Of a stretch of DNA of 64,000 nt, positions 42,731-51,951 are shown one piece after another. The notes beneath the pieces were generated by a model that saw only the letters and a list, made by a program, of their open reading frames with translations, was not told the DNA's origin and did not search any database. Made by a program: the position numbers and the translations under genes. Position 1 is the stretch's first letter. The number at the start of each line of letters is the position of its first letter. Location of the stretch: NCBI RefSeq assembly GCF_000720455.1, contig NZ_JOAK01000025.1, forward strand, positions 58,455-122,454, read 5' to 3'. This stretch comes from Streptomyces virginiae (GTDB lineage: Bacteria; Actinomycetota; Actinomycetes; Streptomycetales; Streptomycetaceae).

Positions 42731-43954
42731 ATGGATCTTCAGGGCGAACTGCTCGCGCACCCACACTCCGTTTACGACCGGCTTCGCGACACCGCACCCG
42801 TGTGCCGCATCACGGGCACCGACGGAACCCCGGCATGGCTGGTCACGCGGTACGACGACGTACGCGCCGCCCTCGCCGATCCCAGGCTGTCCCTGGACAA
42901 GTCCCATGCCACCGAGGGTGGTTACCGGGGCATGTCGCTCCCGCCGGCCCTGGACGCCAACCTGCTCAACATGGATCCGCCTGACCACACCCGTATCCGC
43001 AGGCTCGTGAGTCGTGCTTTCAACTCACGTCGCACCGAGCAGTTGCGCGCACCCATCCGGGCCACGGCGGACCGCCTCCTGGACGCCCTGGGGCCGGCCG
43101 GCACCGCCGACCTGGTGACCGCCTACGCGGCCCCGCTGCCGATCATCGTCATCTGCGACCTGCTGGGCATTCCGGAGGACCGCCGCCTGGACTTCCGCAC
43201 CTGGACCGACGCGCTCATCACCCCGGACCCCAGCCGTCCCCGTGCCGCGAAGGAAGCCGTGGTGGCGATGCTCGGCTTCTTCACCGAACTCATGGCGCAC
43301 AAGCGCAGCCGCCCCGCCGACGACCTGCTGTCCGATCTGATCGCCGTCCGGGACGGCGCCGAAGGCGGGGGCGAAGGTCTGAGCGAAGGCGGTGACGACC
43401 GCCTGAGCGAGGACGAGTTGATGTCCCTCGCCTTCCTCATCCTCTTCGCCGGCTACGAGAACACCGTCCAGCTGATCGGCAACGCGATCCACACGCTCCT
43501 GCAACACCCCGAAGAACAGGCGCGCCTGCGCAAGGACCCGTCCAGGATCCCGGCCGCCGTCGAGGAGCTCGCCCGCTACGAGGGCCCCGCGCCCCTCGCC
43601 ATCCGCCGCTTCCCGACCGAGGACATCACCATCGCCGGGGTCACCGTCCCGGCGGGGGAGACCGTCCTGCTCTCGCTCTCCGCCGCCAACCGCGACCCGG
43701 CCCGCTTCCCCCGGCCCGACCTCCTCGACCTGGACCGCGACACCTCGGGCCACCTCGCGCTCGGCCACGGCATCCACTACTGCCTCGGCGCGCCCCTGGC
43801 CCGCGCCGAAACCGAAATCGCCCTGGCCGCACTGCTGGAGCGCTTCCCCATCCTCGAAGCCGCGAGCCCCGCGCCCCGTTGGCGGCCTTCCCTGCGCGCC
43901 CGCGGCCTGACGGAACTCCCGGTCCGCTACGACACGGCACACCTCCCGCACTGA
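42731..43954 (+). CDS. Cytochrome P450 (CYP107-like)
   Basis: 407 residues. Haem loop L-G-H-G-I-H-Y-C-L-G-A-P-L-A-R-A-E (~344-360); I-helix L-F-A-G-Y-E-N-T (~239-246) with the acid/Thr pair; E-E-L-A-R (~279-283) as E-x-x-R; N-M-D-P-P-D-H-T-R-I-R (~77-87). A soluble class I bacterial P450 needing ferredoxin partners, which are not encoded nearby. The CYP107-type sequence suggests a secondary-metabolite or xenobiotic substrate. Begins 16 bp after the LysR remnant. Confidence 0.93.
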   Translation: MDLQGELLAHPHSVYDRLRDTAPVCRITGTDGTPAWLVTRYDDVRAALADPRLSLDKSHATEGGYRGMSLPPALDANLLNMDPPDHTRIRRLVSRAFNSRRTEQLRAPIRATADRLLDALGPAGTADLVTAYAAPLPIIVICDLLGIPEDRRLDFRTWTDALITPDPSRPRAAKEAVVAMLGFFTELMAHKRSRPADDLLSDLIAVRDGAEGGGEGLSEGGDDRLSEDELMSLAFLILFAGYENTVQLIGNAIHTLLQHPEEQARLRKDPSRIPAAVEELARYEGPAPLAIRRFPTEDITIAGVTVPAGETVLLSLSAANRDPARFPRPDLLDLDRDTSGHLALGHGIHYCLGAPLARAETEIALAALLERFPILEAASPAPRWRPSLRARGLTELPVRYDTAHLPH

Positions 43955-44083
43955 ACCCCCGCCGGCCAGCCGGCCGGTCAGCCCCCCGCCAGCCGCCGCG
44001 CCGACTCCCCGCTCCCCGACGCGCCGGTGACCCAGATCACCTCCGATCGGAAACCCCCAGGCCGAACCGGGCGTCTGTCAGGC

Positions 44084-44482
44084 GTGAGATCAGTCAGGGT
44101 GGTGGCGCCGCCGCACAGGGCCGACGAGGAACACCTCGTCCGGCTCGTGGCGAAGGGCGACCGTGCCGCATTCGAGGAGTTGTACCGGCGCACGTCGCCG
44201 TGGCTCGCGGTGCGGCTGCGCCGCCGCTGCGCCGACGAACAGATCGTCGCCGAGGTCATGCAGGAGACGTACCGGGCGGTGTGGCGCGCGGCCGGCGCGT
44301 TCGCCGGGAGCGCCGCGGGCGGGACGGCCGTCGGCTGGGTGTGGACGATAGCGGCGCGCGCCTCGTCGACGCCTTCCGGCGCAGGGCCCACCACGCGCAG
44401 CCGCCCCCGCGGCGGCCCCGCAGCCCTGACCGTCACGGCGGCCGGCACCGCCGCCTACGCGGTGGCCGGACCCAGACGATGA
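44084..44482 (+). pseudogene. ECF sigma factor remnant (region 2 only, frameshifted)
   Basis: E-E-H-L-V-R-L-V-A-K-G-D-R-A-A-F-E-E-L-Y, then E-V-M-Q-E-T-Y-R-A-V-W-R-A and G-W-V-W-T-I-A-A-R form sigma region 2. The expected next block, R-L-V-D-A-F-R-R-R-A-H-H, is present but in another frame, because one base is missing at about 44359. Region 4 is absent. The end of the frame (A-A-L-T-V-T-A-A-G-T-A-A-Y-A-V-A-G) looks like the tail of a different, membrane-type protein, perhaps the lost anti-sigma partner. Start could also be ATG-like at 44027. Confidence 0.6.
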
Positions 44483-44613
44483 CCGCGCCGCCCGCAGCGA
44501 GGGAGTTGTCAGTGCCTCCCGGTAAGTTGGCGGGGCCCGCTCGGGGAAGTGCGGGCACCGATGCACCACGGCGGTACACGCGCTGGGACCCGTGTCTGGA
44601 AGGATCCGGTGGC

Positions 44614-45309
44614 ATGATCACGAGACCCTCCGACGACCTTGCCGCCGCCTTCGCGCGCCTGGGCGGCGACGATGAGGAACAGGTCTGGAGCGACCTGTGG
44701 GACGATCTGTGCCACCTGAACTGCGTCGATGACGACAGCTTCCTCGCCCTCCCGTACCTGGCCGCCGTCGCGGCCGGCCGCGCCCCCGGGGCCCCGCACG
44801 AAGCCGTCTCGATGGCGGGCCTCATCGTCTCGGCGGCGGACGGGGAACAGACCGCGCGCCACGCGGAGGAGATCGCCGTCTTCCTCCGCACGGCCCGCCG
44901 TCTGCTCGGTGAGACGGGCGGCGACACCCCGGCCTTCGTCCACCTCCTGCAAGGCATCCTGGCCTTCGAGGGCGAGCGGGTGTGGAGCACGGGCCGCCTG
45001 GAAGGCCTGTTCACGGAGGAGTACGAAGTCGACTGCCCGGCGTGCTCGTCGACGCTGTTCGTCGCCTTCGGCGAGTACGGGGACTTCGCCTCGGCCGGGG
45101 ACTACGTGACGTCCGATCCGGTCAAGGCGGCGCTGCTGCCCGCGGACCCGACCGCCCTGGACCCGCTGCCGGCCCGCCTGCACCGCATGGCCACGGAGGC
45201 GGGGCAGGAGAAGGTCGCGCACGGTCTGACGTGCCTCTTCGGCCGGGCGACCTGCCCGGACTGCCAAGAGGTCTTCGCCGTGTCGGACCAGGTCCTGGAG
45301 ACGTACTAG
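44614..45309 (+). CDS. Hypothetical protein with two C-x2-C pairs
   Basis: 231 residues. The N-terminal two thirds is helical and acidic (W-S-D-L-W-D-D-L-C-H-L-N). The C-terminal third holds V-D-C-P-A-C-S-S-T-L-F-V (~141-152) and A-T-C-P-D-C-Q-E-V-F (~213-222), two halves of a probable zinc ribbon separated by ~70 residues. I do not recognise the family. Start: ATG 44614 is the first in-frame start consistent with the hydrophobic pattern. Cytosolic. Confidence 0.65.
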   Translation: MITRPSDDLAAAFARLGGDDEEQVWSDLWDDLCHLNCVDDDSFLALPYLAAVAAGRAPGAPHEAVSMAGLIVSAADGEQTARHAEEIAVFLRTARRLLGETGGDTPAFVHLLQGILAFEGERVWSTGRLEGLFTEEYEVDCPACSSTLFVAFGEYGDFASAGDYVTSDPVKAALLPADPTALDPLPARLHRMATEAGQEKVAHGLTCLFGRATCPDCQEVFAVSDQVLETY

Positions 45310-45339
45310 AAGGCGCGCGAACCGAACGGAGAGGTGTTC

Positions 45340-46546
45340 ATGCAGAGACGTCACGCGGTGGTGGCCGGGGCCGGAATCGGCGGCCTCACCGCCGCCATCG
45401 CGCTGCACCGCCGTGGCTGGCGCGTCACCGTCTGCGAGCGGGCCCCCGAACCGCCCACCACCGGCGCCGGGATCGGACTCGCCCCCAACGCCCTGCGCGC
45501 ACTCGACGCCATCGGCGTCGACGCGGCCCGGTCCGCCGGCAGCGCCGTACCGGCGACCATGGGCGTACGCCGCTCCGACGGCCGGTGGCTCACCCGCGTC
45601 GAGACCTCCTACATGGCCGCCCGCTACGGCACGCCCCCGATCGCCGTACCCCGCCCGGCCTTCACCGCAGCCCTGGCCGCCGCACTGCCGCCGCAGGCTC
45701 TCCGCTACGGCACCACCGTGACCGGCGTCGACGACGCCGCCGGCCGTCCCACCGTCCGCACGGCCGGGGGCCCGGACCTGCCCGCCGATCTGGTCGTCGC
45801 CGCGGACGGGATCCACAGCCCCCTGCGCCGCGCCCACTTCCCCGCGCACCCCGGCCTGCACTACATCGGCGAGACGGCCTGGCGGACCCTCGTCGACGCC
45901 CCGGACCTGCGGATACCGTCCATGAACGAGACGTGGGGGAGGGGCGAACGCTTCGGGGTGACACCGCTCGCCGACGGCCGGTTCTACCTCTACGCCACCG
46001 CGCTCGCCCCGGCCGGTACCCGGTCCGCCGATCCCCGGGCCGACTTGCGCGACCGCTTCGGCGCGTGGCACGACCCGATCCCGGCCCTGCTGGACCGCGT
46101 CGGGCGCTTCGACCCCGCCGACGTCCTCCAGAACGACCTGTACGACCTGGCCGCCCCGCTTCCCCGCCTCCACCACGGCCGGATCGCCTGGATCGGCGAC
46201 GCCGCCCACGCCATGGCCCCCAACCTCGGCCAGGGCGGCTGCCAGGCCATCGAGGACGCGGTGGTCCTCGCGCACCTGCTCCCGGCCGGAGACACCGAAG
46301 CCGCCGCCGCGGCCGACGGCGAGGCCGTCCCGGCCGCCCTCGCCGCGTACACCGCGGCCCGTCGCGACCGTACGGACCGTCCGCCGCCGCGCCCGCCGCG
46401 TGGGCCGCCTGGGAGCCCTCCGCAACCCCCTCGCGGTGGCCGCCCGCGACCTGGTGGTCCGCGCCACCCCGAACCGCCTGGCCCTGCGCGGCATGGACGA
46501 CCTCTTCAACGGCTTCCGCCTGCCCGGTCCGCACCAGTCCCCGTAG
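45340..46546 (+). CDS. FAD-dependent monooxygenase with C-terminal frameshift
   Basis: GGAGAGG precedes the ATG. Residues ~9-14 G-A-G-I-G-G, D-G-I-H-S-P-L-R (~153-160) and W-I-G-D-A-A-H-A-M-A-P-N-L-G-Q-G-G-C-Q-A-I-E-D-A (~286-309) show a complete FAD/NADPH aromatic-hydroxylase core. After Y-T-A-A-R-R-D-R-T (codon ending 46374) the frame becomes low-complexity Pro/Arg. A plausible C-terminus (R-A-R-R-V-G-R-L-G-A-L-R-N-P-L ... M-D-D-L-F-N-G-F) continues in the +1 frame to a stop at 46544-46546. One extra base near 46375 explains this. Unrepaired, the frame would run to 46581. Either a recent mutation or a base-call error. Confidence 0.75.
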
Positions 46547-46567
46547 CGGGTGACGGGCGGGCGCAGG

Positions 46568-47707
46568 TCACGCCAGGGTGACCCGCATGCCGGACTCGGC
46601 CAGGACCTCGAGTACGGCGCCGAACAGGTCGTAGGGCCGGCCGTCCGGGGTCAGGACGTGGGACAGGTGCTCGCGTGCGACGGCGCAGTCGTGCCAGAGC
46701 AGCGTCCCCGGGCCGGAGTGGCCGAAACCGCCGCCCAGGCAGTCGTAGAGGGCGTCCAGGTTGGCACCGAAGTAGCCGCCCGGCCCGTTGACCGCCTCGC
46801 CGAGTGCGAGCCACAGGCCCGGGACGTCCGTGACGTGGCGGCCGTCGAGTTCGTACGCCTGGCCCGCGGGGCGGTCAACGCCGATGTCCGGCCTCGGCCT
46901 CGTCAGGACGTGGTCCAGCCAGGCCCAGCGCTGCCGGGTGTCGAGTCCGGCCCAGGTGCCGGTCGTCTGCGGCGGTCCGGCGAGCCAGCGTTCCCACAGC
47001 GGCCGGGCGTGCTCCGGTACGGGAGCGGAGAGTTTGCCCTCCAGTTCCAGGTCGATCAGGTCCGGGGGCGAGGCCGAGGCCGAACCCGAGCCTGAGCCCG
47101 GGCCGGAGCCGAGCGCGGAGGGGCGCCAGGAGCTGACGGTGACCCACATCAGCAGTTCGGCGAACGGCTCACCGCGGTCGTCGCGTACCTCCAGGGCGGC
47201 TTCCCCCAGGTCCAGTGTCCGCCGGGTGGCCGTCGCCAGGACCCGACGGAGCTCCTCGCCAGGGGTGAGCCCCCGCAGGACGATCGGAGGATCCGACCGT
47301 CGGGGCGGCAGTATGCGGGTGAATCCCCGGCAGGAGCCGAGCAGGCGCCGCCCGTCGTGCAGGAGGACGGTGCCGCGGTGGTCCTCGGGCGGGCCCAGGT
47401 GGTCGTCGAGGCCGGTGAGGACGAGACTGTCCGTCCCGGGGTGCGGTCCGAGGCTCTCGGCGTCCTCCAGCAGCCAGGGGTCGAGCGCCCCGTCCTGCGG
47501 AACCCACCACACCTCACGGCCGACCCAGCCGAGCACCCCGGCGCCGTCGGGAACCCAGTCGAACAGTTCGTACGTCTCGCGCCAGGCCTGCCCGAACAGC
47601 CCCTCCGCCTCGGCGCAGTCGCCCCATGCGTGGCCGCGTTCCGTGTCGGTGAGCCGGTACCGCGTTCGCCCCCGACGGGCCTCCTTCTCCTGCACACCGG
47701 ACATCAT
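46568..47707 (-). CDS. Barstar-family domain protein with large N-terminal region
   Basis: 379 residues. The C-terminal ~95 residues (Y-E-L-D-G-R-H-V-T-D-V-P-G-L-W-L-A-L-G-E-A-V, then G-G-Y-F-G-A-N-L-D-A-L-Y-D-C-L, L-L-W-H-D, F-G-A-V-L-E-V-L) match barstar, the inhibitor of barnase-type RNases. The N-terminal ~280 residues are unrecognised, rich in Trp/Leu, with a G-S-G-S-G-S linker near 215. No barnase-like RNase is visible next to it, so it may be an orphan immunity protein. No good RBS before the ATG pair. Confidence 0.82.
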   Translation of the reverse strand: MMSGVQEKEARRGRTRYRLTDTERGHAWGDCAEAEGLFGQAWRETYELFDWVPDGAGVLGWVGREVWWVPQDGALDPWLLEDAESLGPHPGTDSLVLTGLDDHLGPPEDHRGTVLLHDGRRLLGSCRGFTRILPPRRSDPPIVLRGLTPGEELRRVLATATRRTLDLGEAALEVRDDRGEPFAELLMWVTVSSWRPSALGSGPGSGSGSASASPPDLIDLELEGKLSAPVPEHARPLWERWLAGPPQTTGTWAGLDTRQRWAWLDHVLTRPRPDIGVDRPAGQAYELDGRHVTDVPGLWLALGEAVNGPGGYFGANLDALYDCLGGGFGHSGPGTLLWHDCAVAREHLSHVLTPDGRPYDLFGAVLEVLAESGMRVTLA

Positions 47708-47905
47708 GCCCGGTCATTCGGCCGTCCCGCTCGGACCGGCCCGACATCGCGGTCGGTTTTCGATCGTGTGTGCGAAACGGGTGCGCCGTAGTGGTGAGGG
47801 CCGGTCCCCGACGCGTGGCGTGCACGCGTGTCCCGTGGAGGAGGACGATGAGATGGCTGGGAGGTCAGGCCCGCAGCCCGCGGCGGCCGGAAGGAGAGCC
47901 CGGAG

Positions 47906-49402
47906 ATGGGAGCGATCGAGCCCTCGCACGGCGATCCGGAAAAGGCGCCGCCCGCCGCGTCCGGGCCGGGCGGCCTGCTCGACGTGCTGCGCGTGGCCGC
48001 CATCCTCCTCGACGCAGACGGCCGCATCGACCTGTGGAGCCCGCAGGCGGAGGAACTGTTCGGTTACACCGCCGAGGAGGCCCTCGGAGAGTACGCGGGC
48101 CGCCTGCTGCTCCACGAGGAGCACCTCCCGGTCGTACTGGACATGTTCTCCGAGGTCATGGAGGCGGGGGTCAGCTGGGTCGGCGTCTTCCCCGTCCGGC
48201 ACAAGGACGGCAGCACGCGCATGGTCGAATTCCGCAACATGCGGCTGCTGGACTCCCAGCAGGAGTACTACGCCCTGGGCCTCGCCGCGGACCAGGCGAC
48301 GGTACGCCAGGTCGAACGGGACCTGGCGCTGTCCGCCCGGCTCGTGGCCCAGTCGCCGGTCGGCCTCGGCGTGCTCGACACCGACCTGCGCTACGTCTCG
48401 GTCAACCCGGCGGAGGAACGCCTCAACGGGGTGCCCGCCGCCGAGCACATCGGCCGGCACGTCCACGAGGTGCTGCCCGCCGTGGACGCGTCCTTCGAGG
48501 CGGCGATGCGTGAGGTGCTGGCCACCGGTGTGCCCATCGTGGACCAGTACACCGTCGGCCGTACCCCGGCCGACCCGGACCACGACCATGCCTGGTCGAT
48601 CTCGTTCTACCGGCTCGAAGCCCCCAACGGGACCGTGGTGGGCGTGGCCACCGCCAGCGTCGACGTCACCGAGCGGCACCGGGCGGTCGAAGAACAACGC
48701 AACACCGCCCTCACCCTCCAGCGCAGCCTGCTGCCGCACACACCGCCGCGCCGGCCGGGCCTGGAGGTCGCCACCCGCTACCGCCCCGCCCAGGCCACCA
48801 TGGAGATCGGCGGCGACTGGTTCGACGTGATCCCGCTGAGCGCGGACAAGACCGCCCTCGTCGTCGGCGACGTCATGGGCAGCGGGGTCGGAGCCGCGGC
48901 CAGCATGGGCCAGCTGCGCACCGCCACCCGGACCCTGGCCGACCTCGACCTCGACCCCGCGCAGGTCCTGCACCACCTCGACCACGTCACCGAAGGCCTC
49001 GACACCATCGCGACCTGCGTCTACGTCGTCTACGACCCGCGCGCCGCACAGTGGCACCTCTCCCTCGCCGGGCACCTGCCGCCCGTCCTCCTGCGGCAGG
49101 ACGGCACCCGCGAGCTCCTCGACCTGCCCACCGGCGCGCCCCTCGGCGGCGTCGGCGTCGCCTTCCACACCGTCAGCGTCCCCGTCGGGGCGGGCGACCA
49201 GCTCGTCCTCTACACCGACGGCCTGGTCGAGACCCGCGACGATCCCATCGACGAACGCCTCGACGTCCTCCTCCACGCCCTCGACGACCCCGGCCGCCCC
49301 CTGGACGAGACCTGCGACCTCCTGCTGGACACCATGCGCCACCCGGGCGTCCACGACGACGTGGCCCTCCTGATCGCCCGCGCCACCCCGACTCCCGACT
49401 GA
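47906..49402 (+). CDS. PAS-PAS-PP2C (SpoIIE-type) serine phosphatase
   Basis: 498 residues; GGAG lies before the ATG. PAS 1 at ~25-125 (W-S-P-Q-A-E-E-L-F-G-Y-T), PAS 2 at ~140-255 (Y-V-S-V-N-P-A-E-E-R-L-N-G), then SpoIIE PP2C at ~270-495 with G-G-D-W-F-D, G-D-V-M-G-S-G and L-Y-T-D-G-L-V-E, the acidic metal ligands. Expected to dephosphorylate an anti-anti-sigma factor in response to a PAS-sensed signal. No cognate partner gene is next to it. The stop is 2 bp from the convergent ABC gene. Confidence 0.95.
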   Translation: MGAIEPSHGDPEKAPPAASGPGGLLDVLRVAAILLDADGRIDLWSPQAEELFGYTAEEALGEYAGRLLLHEEHLPVVLDMFSEVMEAGVSWVGVFPVRHKDGSTRMVEFRNMRLLDSQQEYYALGLAADQATVRQVERDLALSARLVAQSPVGLGVLDTDLRYVSVNPAEERLNGVPAAEHIGRHVHEVLPAVDASFEAAMREVLATGVPIVDQYTVGRTPADPDHDHAWSISFYRLEAPNGTVVGVATASVDVTERHRAVEEQRNTALTLQRSLLPHTPPRRPGLEVATRYRPAQATMEIGGDWFDVIPLSADKTALVVGDVMGSGVGAAASMGQLRTATRTLADLDLDPAQVLHHLDHVTEGLDTIATCVYVVYDPRAAQWHLSLAGHLPPVLLRQDGTRELLDLPTGAPLGGVGVAFHTVSVPVGAGDQLVLYTDGLVETRDDPIDERLDVLLHALDDPGRPLDETCDLLLDTMRHPGVHDDVALLIARATPTPD

Positions 49403-49404
49403 CC

Positions 49405-51213
49405 TCAGGTCAGCGCCTCCGTCTCGGCAGTGGTGGCCAGGCGTAGGGCTGCCACCAGGTCGCGGTAGAGCCGGTCCGTCTCCAGCAGCTCCTCGTGGGT
49501 GCCGCGGGCGCGGATCCGGCCCGCCTCCATGACCACGATCAGATCGGCGTCGACCACCGTCGAGAGGCGGTGCGCGACCGTCACCACCGCGCCCGTCGCC
49601 GCGCGGCTGCGGATGCAGTCCTGCACCGCCGCCTCCGTCAACCCGTCCAGCTGTGCGGTCGCCTCGTCCAGCAGCAGGACCTCGGGCGTTCGCAGCAGGG
49701 CGCGCGCGAGCGCGATGCGCTGGCGCTCGCCACCCGACACGTGCGCCGACGACAGCGGGCTGTCCAGGCCCTCGTCGAGCGCCCGGACCTTCTCCGTCAG
49801 CCGTACGTCGCACAGCACCCGGCGCAGTTCCTCCTCGGTGGCGTCCTGCCGGGCGAGCAGCAGGTTGTCGCGGAGGGTGCCCGGCACGAGGGGGGTGTCC
49901 TGTTCGACGTACGCCAGCCGCGCCCGTACCTCGGAGTGGCTGTGGTCGCGGTACGGCCGTCCGTTCAGGAGCAGTTCGCCGTCGACGGGCTCCAGGAACC
50001 GCAGCACGAGCGAGAACAGGGTGGTCTTGCCGGCGCCCGACGGCCCGACGATCGCGGTGTGGCCGCGCCGCGGGACGGCCAGCGTCACGCCGGTGACCGC
50101 GTGCCCGGCGTCAGGACCGTAAGCGGCGCTGACGCCGCGCAGTTCGAGTACGGGCACCTGCGCGTCGGGGTCGCAGTCCGCCGGGCCGCCGGCCGGAGCG
50201 TCCCGGTCCGGCTTGCCCGTGGTGTCCTCGGCCGTCAGGCCGGCGGTCTGCCGGATGCGTTCGGCCGCGGCCATTCCGGCCTGCAGGGAGGTCAGGTTCT
50301 GGCTGAGCGTGGTGACCGGCTCCATCAGCGTGAACGCGTACAGCAGGAAGGCGATCAGGCTGGAGACCTCCAGCCTCCCCTCCCCGACCCGCCAGGCCCC
50401 GATGCCCAGGATCGCGATGATGGCCAGCTGGATGCCGGAACCGGCGACCGTCCAGGCCAGCGCCTCCTGGCGGACGGCCCGGATGCCGAACTCGGCCGCG
50501 GACCGCGCGTCCGCCATGATCCGCTCGGCGGCCCGCTCCTCGGCGCGGCTCACCTTCACGGTGCGGATCGCGCGCAGCGTGCCCTCCAGGAGGCCGCCGA
50601 GCCGCCCGATGTGTTCCTGGGAGCGCTGCTGCGCCGCGCCGATGCCCGGCATGAGGAGCGCGAAGAGCGCGGCGGTCACGGCCACGGCGGCCATGGTCGT
50701 AGCGAGCAGCACCAGGTCGAGCACGCCCATCAGGACCAGGCTGCCCACCAGCATGACGGCGCCGTTGACCAGGCCGACGAACGACTGGGCGGCGGCCTCG
50801 CGGAGCAGGACCGTGTCCGAGGTCACGCGGGTGACGAGTTCGCCGGTCGGGCGGCGGGTGAGGGCGGGCACGGTGGCCCGCAGGAACCGCCGCACCATCG
50901 ACTCGCGCGCCTCCAGCACGACGCGTTCGCCCACCGCGCCGAGCATGCACCACTGCCGGTACGACACGGCGGCTCCGACGACGAGGAGCACGAACAGAGC
51001 GGTCACCGGGCCGGTGAGGGAGGCGGAGTCGTTCAGGGCGTCCAGCACCCACTTGGTGATCATCGGCGTGGCCAGGCCGAGGGCGGAGCCGGCCAGGGCC
51101 AGGAGCAGTCCGACGGCCAGCGTGCGGCGGTGCGGGCGGGCGAAGGACCAGAGGATGCGCAGGCGGGGTGCGTCGAACGCGGCACGGGGCGGGGGTGTCG
51201 AGTCAGCTGCCAT
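49405..51213 (-). CDS. ABC exporter (fused membrane-ATPase half transporter)
   Basis: 602 residues. Six transmembrane helices in ~20-310, then the ATPase domain (~345-590) with Walker A G-P-S-G-A-G-K-T-T, signature V-S-G-G-E-R-Q-R, Walker B V-L-L-L-D-E-A-T and H-loop V-A-H-R-L-S. A homodimeric multidrug/lipid-type exporter of the LmrA/MsbA style. Start at the ATG at 51213, which places an 18-bp palindrome 9 bp upstream. Divergent from a TetR gene that is its likely regulator. Confidence 0.93.
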   Translation of the reverse strand: MAADSTPPPRAAFDAPRLRILWSFARPHRRTLAVGLLLALAGSALGLATPMITKWVLDALNDSASLTGPVTALFVLLVVGAAVSYRQWCMLGAVGERVVLEARESMVRRFLRATVPALTRRPTGELVTRVTSDTVLLREAAAQSFVGLVNGAVMLVGSLVLMGVLDLVLLATTMAAVAVTAALFALLMPGIGAAQQRSQEHIGRLGGLLEGTLRAIRTVKVSRAEERAAERIMADARSAAEFGIRAVRQEALAWTVAGSGIQLAIIAILGIGAWRVGEGRLEVSSLIAFLLYAFTLMEPVTTLSQNLTSLQAGMAAAERIRQTAGLTAEDTTGKPDRDAPAGGPADCDPDAQVPVLELRGVSAAYGPDAGHAVTGVTLAVPRRGHTAIVGPSGAGKTTLFSLVLRFLEPVDGELLLNGRPYRDHSHSEVRARLAYVEQDTPLVPGTLRDNLLLARQDATEEELRRVLCDVRLTEKVRALDEGLDSPLSSAHVSGGERQRIALARALLRTPEVLLLDEATAQLDGLTEAAVQDCIRSRAATGAVVTVAHRLSTVVDADLIVVMEAGRIRARGTHEELLETDRLYRDLVAALRLATTAETEALT

Positions 51214-51221
51214 GCCGAAAA

Positions 51222-51239
51222 TGGAACATGGATGTTCCA
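51222..51239. promoter_or_regulatory. TetR operator (perfect palindrome)
   Basis: TGGAACAT-GG-ATGTTCCA, 8-bp perfect arms, in the 73-bp gap between the ABC exporter and TetR starts; suited to repress both. Confidence 0.8.
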
Positions 51240-51286
51240 ATGTGGTCAAGTGAGTTTCATTACGGGAGGCGCGCTACCGTACGCCC

Positions 51287-51871
51287 ATGGAGCATGACCA
51301 CATCGCGACGGCGGCCACCGAGACCGCCACCCGCGCCCGCACGCGGCGTGCGATCCTCGACGCCGCCGTCACCGTCCTGTCGGCCAACCACGCGGCGTCG
51401 CTCGCCGACGTCGCCGAGGCGGCCGGTGTCGGACGTACGACCGTCCACCGCTACTTCGCCGAACGGTCGGACCTGGTGGCGGCGCTCGGGGCGGACGTAC
51501 GGGAGCGGCTGCAGGAGGCGACCGCACGCGCGCGGGTGGACGAGGGACCGGCCCCGGAGGCGCTGGAGCGGCTCTGCCTGGAGTACTTCGAGCTGGGGGA
51601 CCGGCTCATGCTGCTGTTCGACGTGCCGCAGTTCCTGAGCTGGGCGGGCTTCGAGGAGGAGACCGACTCCGACCGGGTCCTGGTCCGCCTCATCGAACGC
51701 GGCCAGGCGGAGGGAACGGTCGACGCCGGGGCGGACGCCGAGTGGCTGCAGAACGTGCTGTGGTCCCTGCTGTACGCGGCCTGGATGCAGGCCCGCGACT
51801 ACGGCGCGCCGCGCCACACCGCGATCTCCTCGTGTCTGCACACCGTGCGCAAGGCCATGGCGGCCTCCTGA
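51287..51871 (+). CDS. TetR-family repressor
   Basis: 194 residues. Helix-turn-helix at ~18-65 (R-R-A-I-L-D-A-A-V-T-V-L ... G-V-G-R-T-T-V-H-R-Y-F-A-E-R-S-D-L). The C-terminal domain ends in L-L-Y-A-A-W-M-Q-A-R-D-Y-G. Divergent from the ABC exporter with a palindrome between, the classic layout of a drug-sensing repressor and its efflux pump. Confidence 0.93.
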   Translation: MEHDHIATAATETATRARTRRAILDAAVTVLSANHAASLADVAEAAGVGRTTVHRYFAERSDLVAALGADVRERLQEATARARVDEGPAPEALERLCLEYFELGDRLMLLFDVPQFLSWAGFEEETDSDRVLVRLIERGQAEGTVDAGADAEWLQNVLWSLLYAAWMQARDYGAPRHTAISSCLHTVRKAMAAS

Positions 51872-51951
51872 CCAGGACCGGGGCGACGCGCCACGGGCGG
51901 CGCCGACGGGCGTGCTTGTCCGCCGTGGCGGCGCCCCACTACGGTGCCGTT

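Noticed and set aside
42731-43954. P450 with neighbours as a secondary-metabolite biosynthetic cluster
   Set aside because: No synthase, carrier protein or tailoring set nearby; the flanking genes are remnants and unrelated functions.
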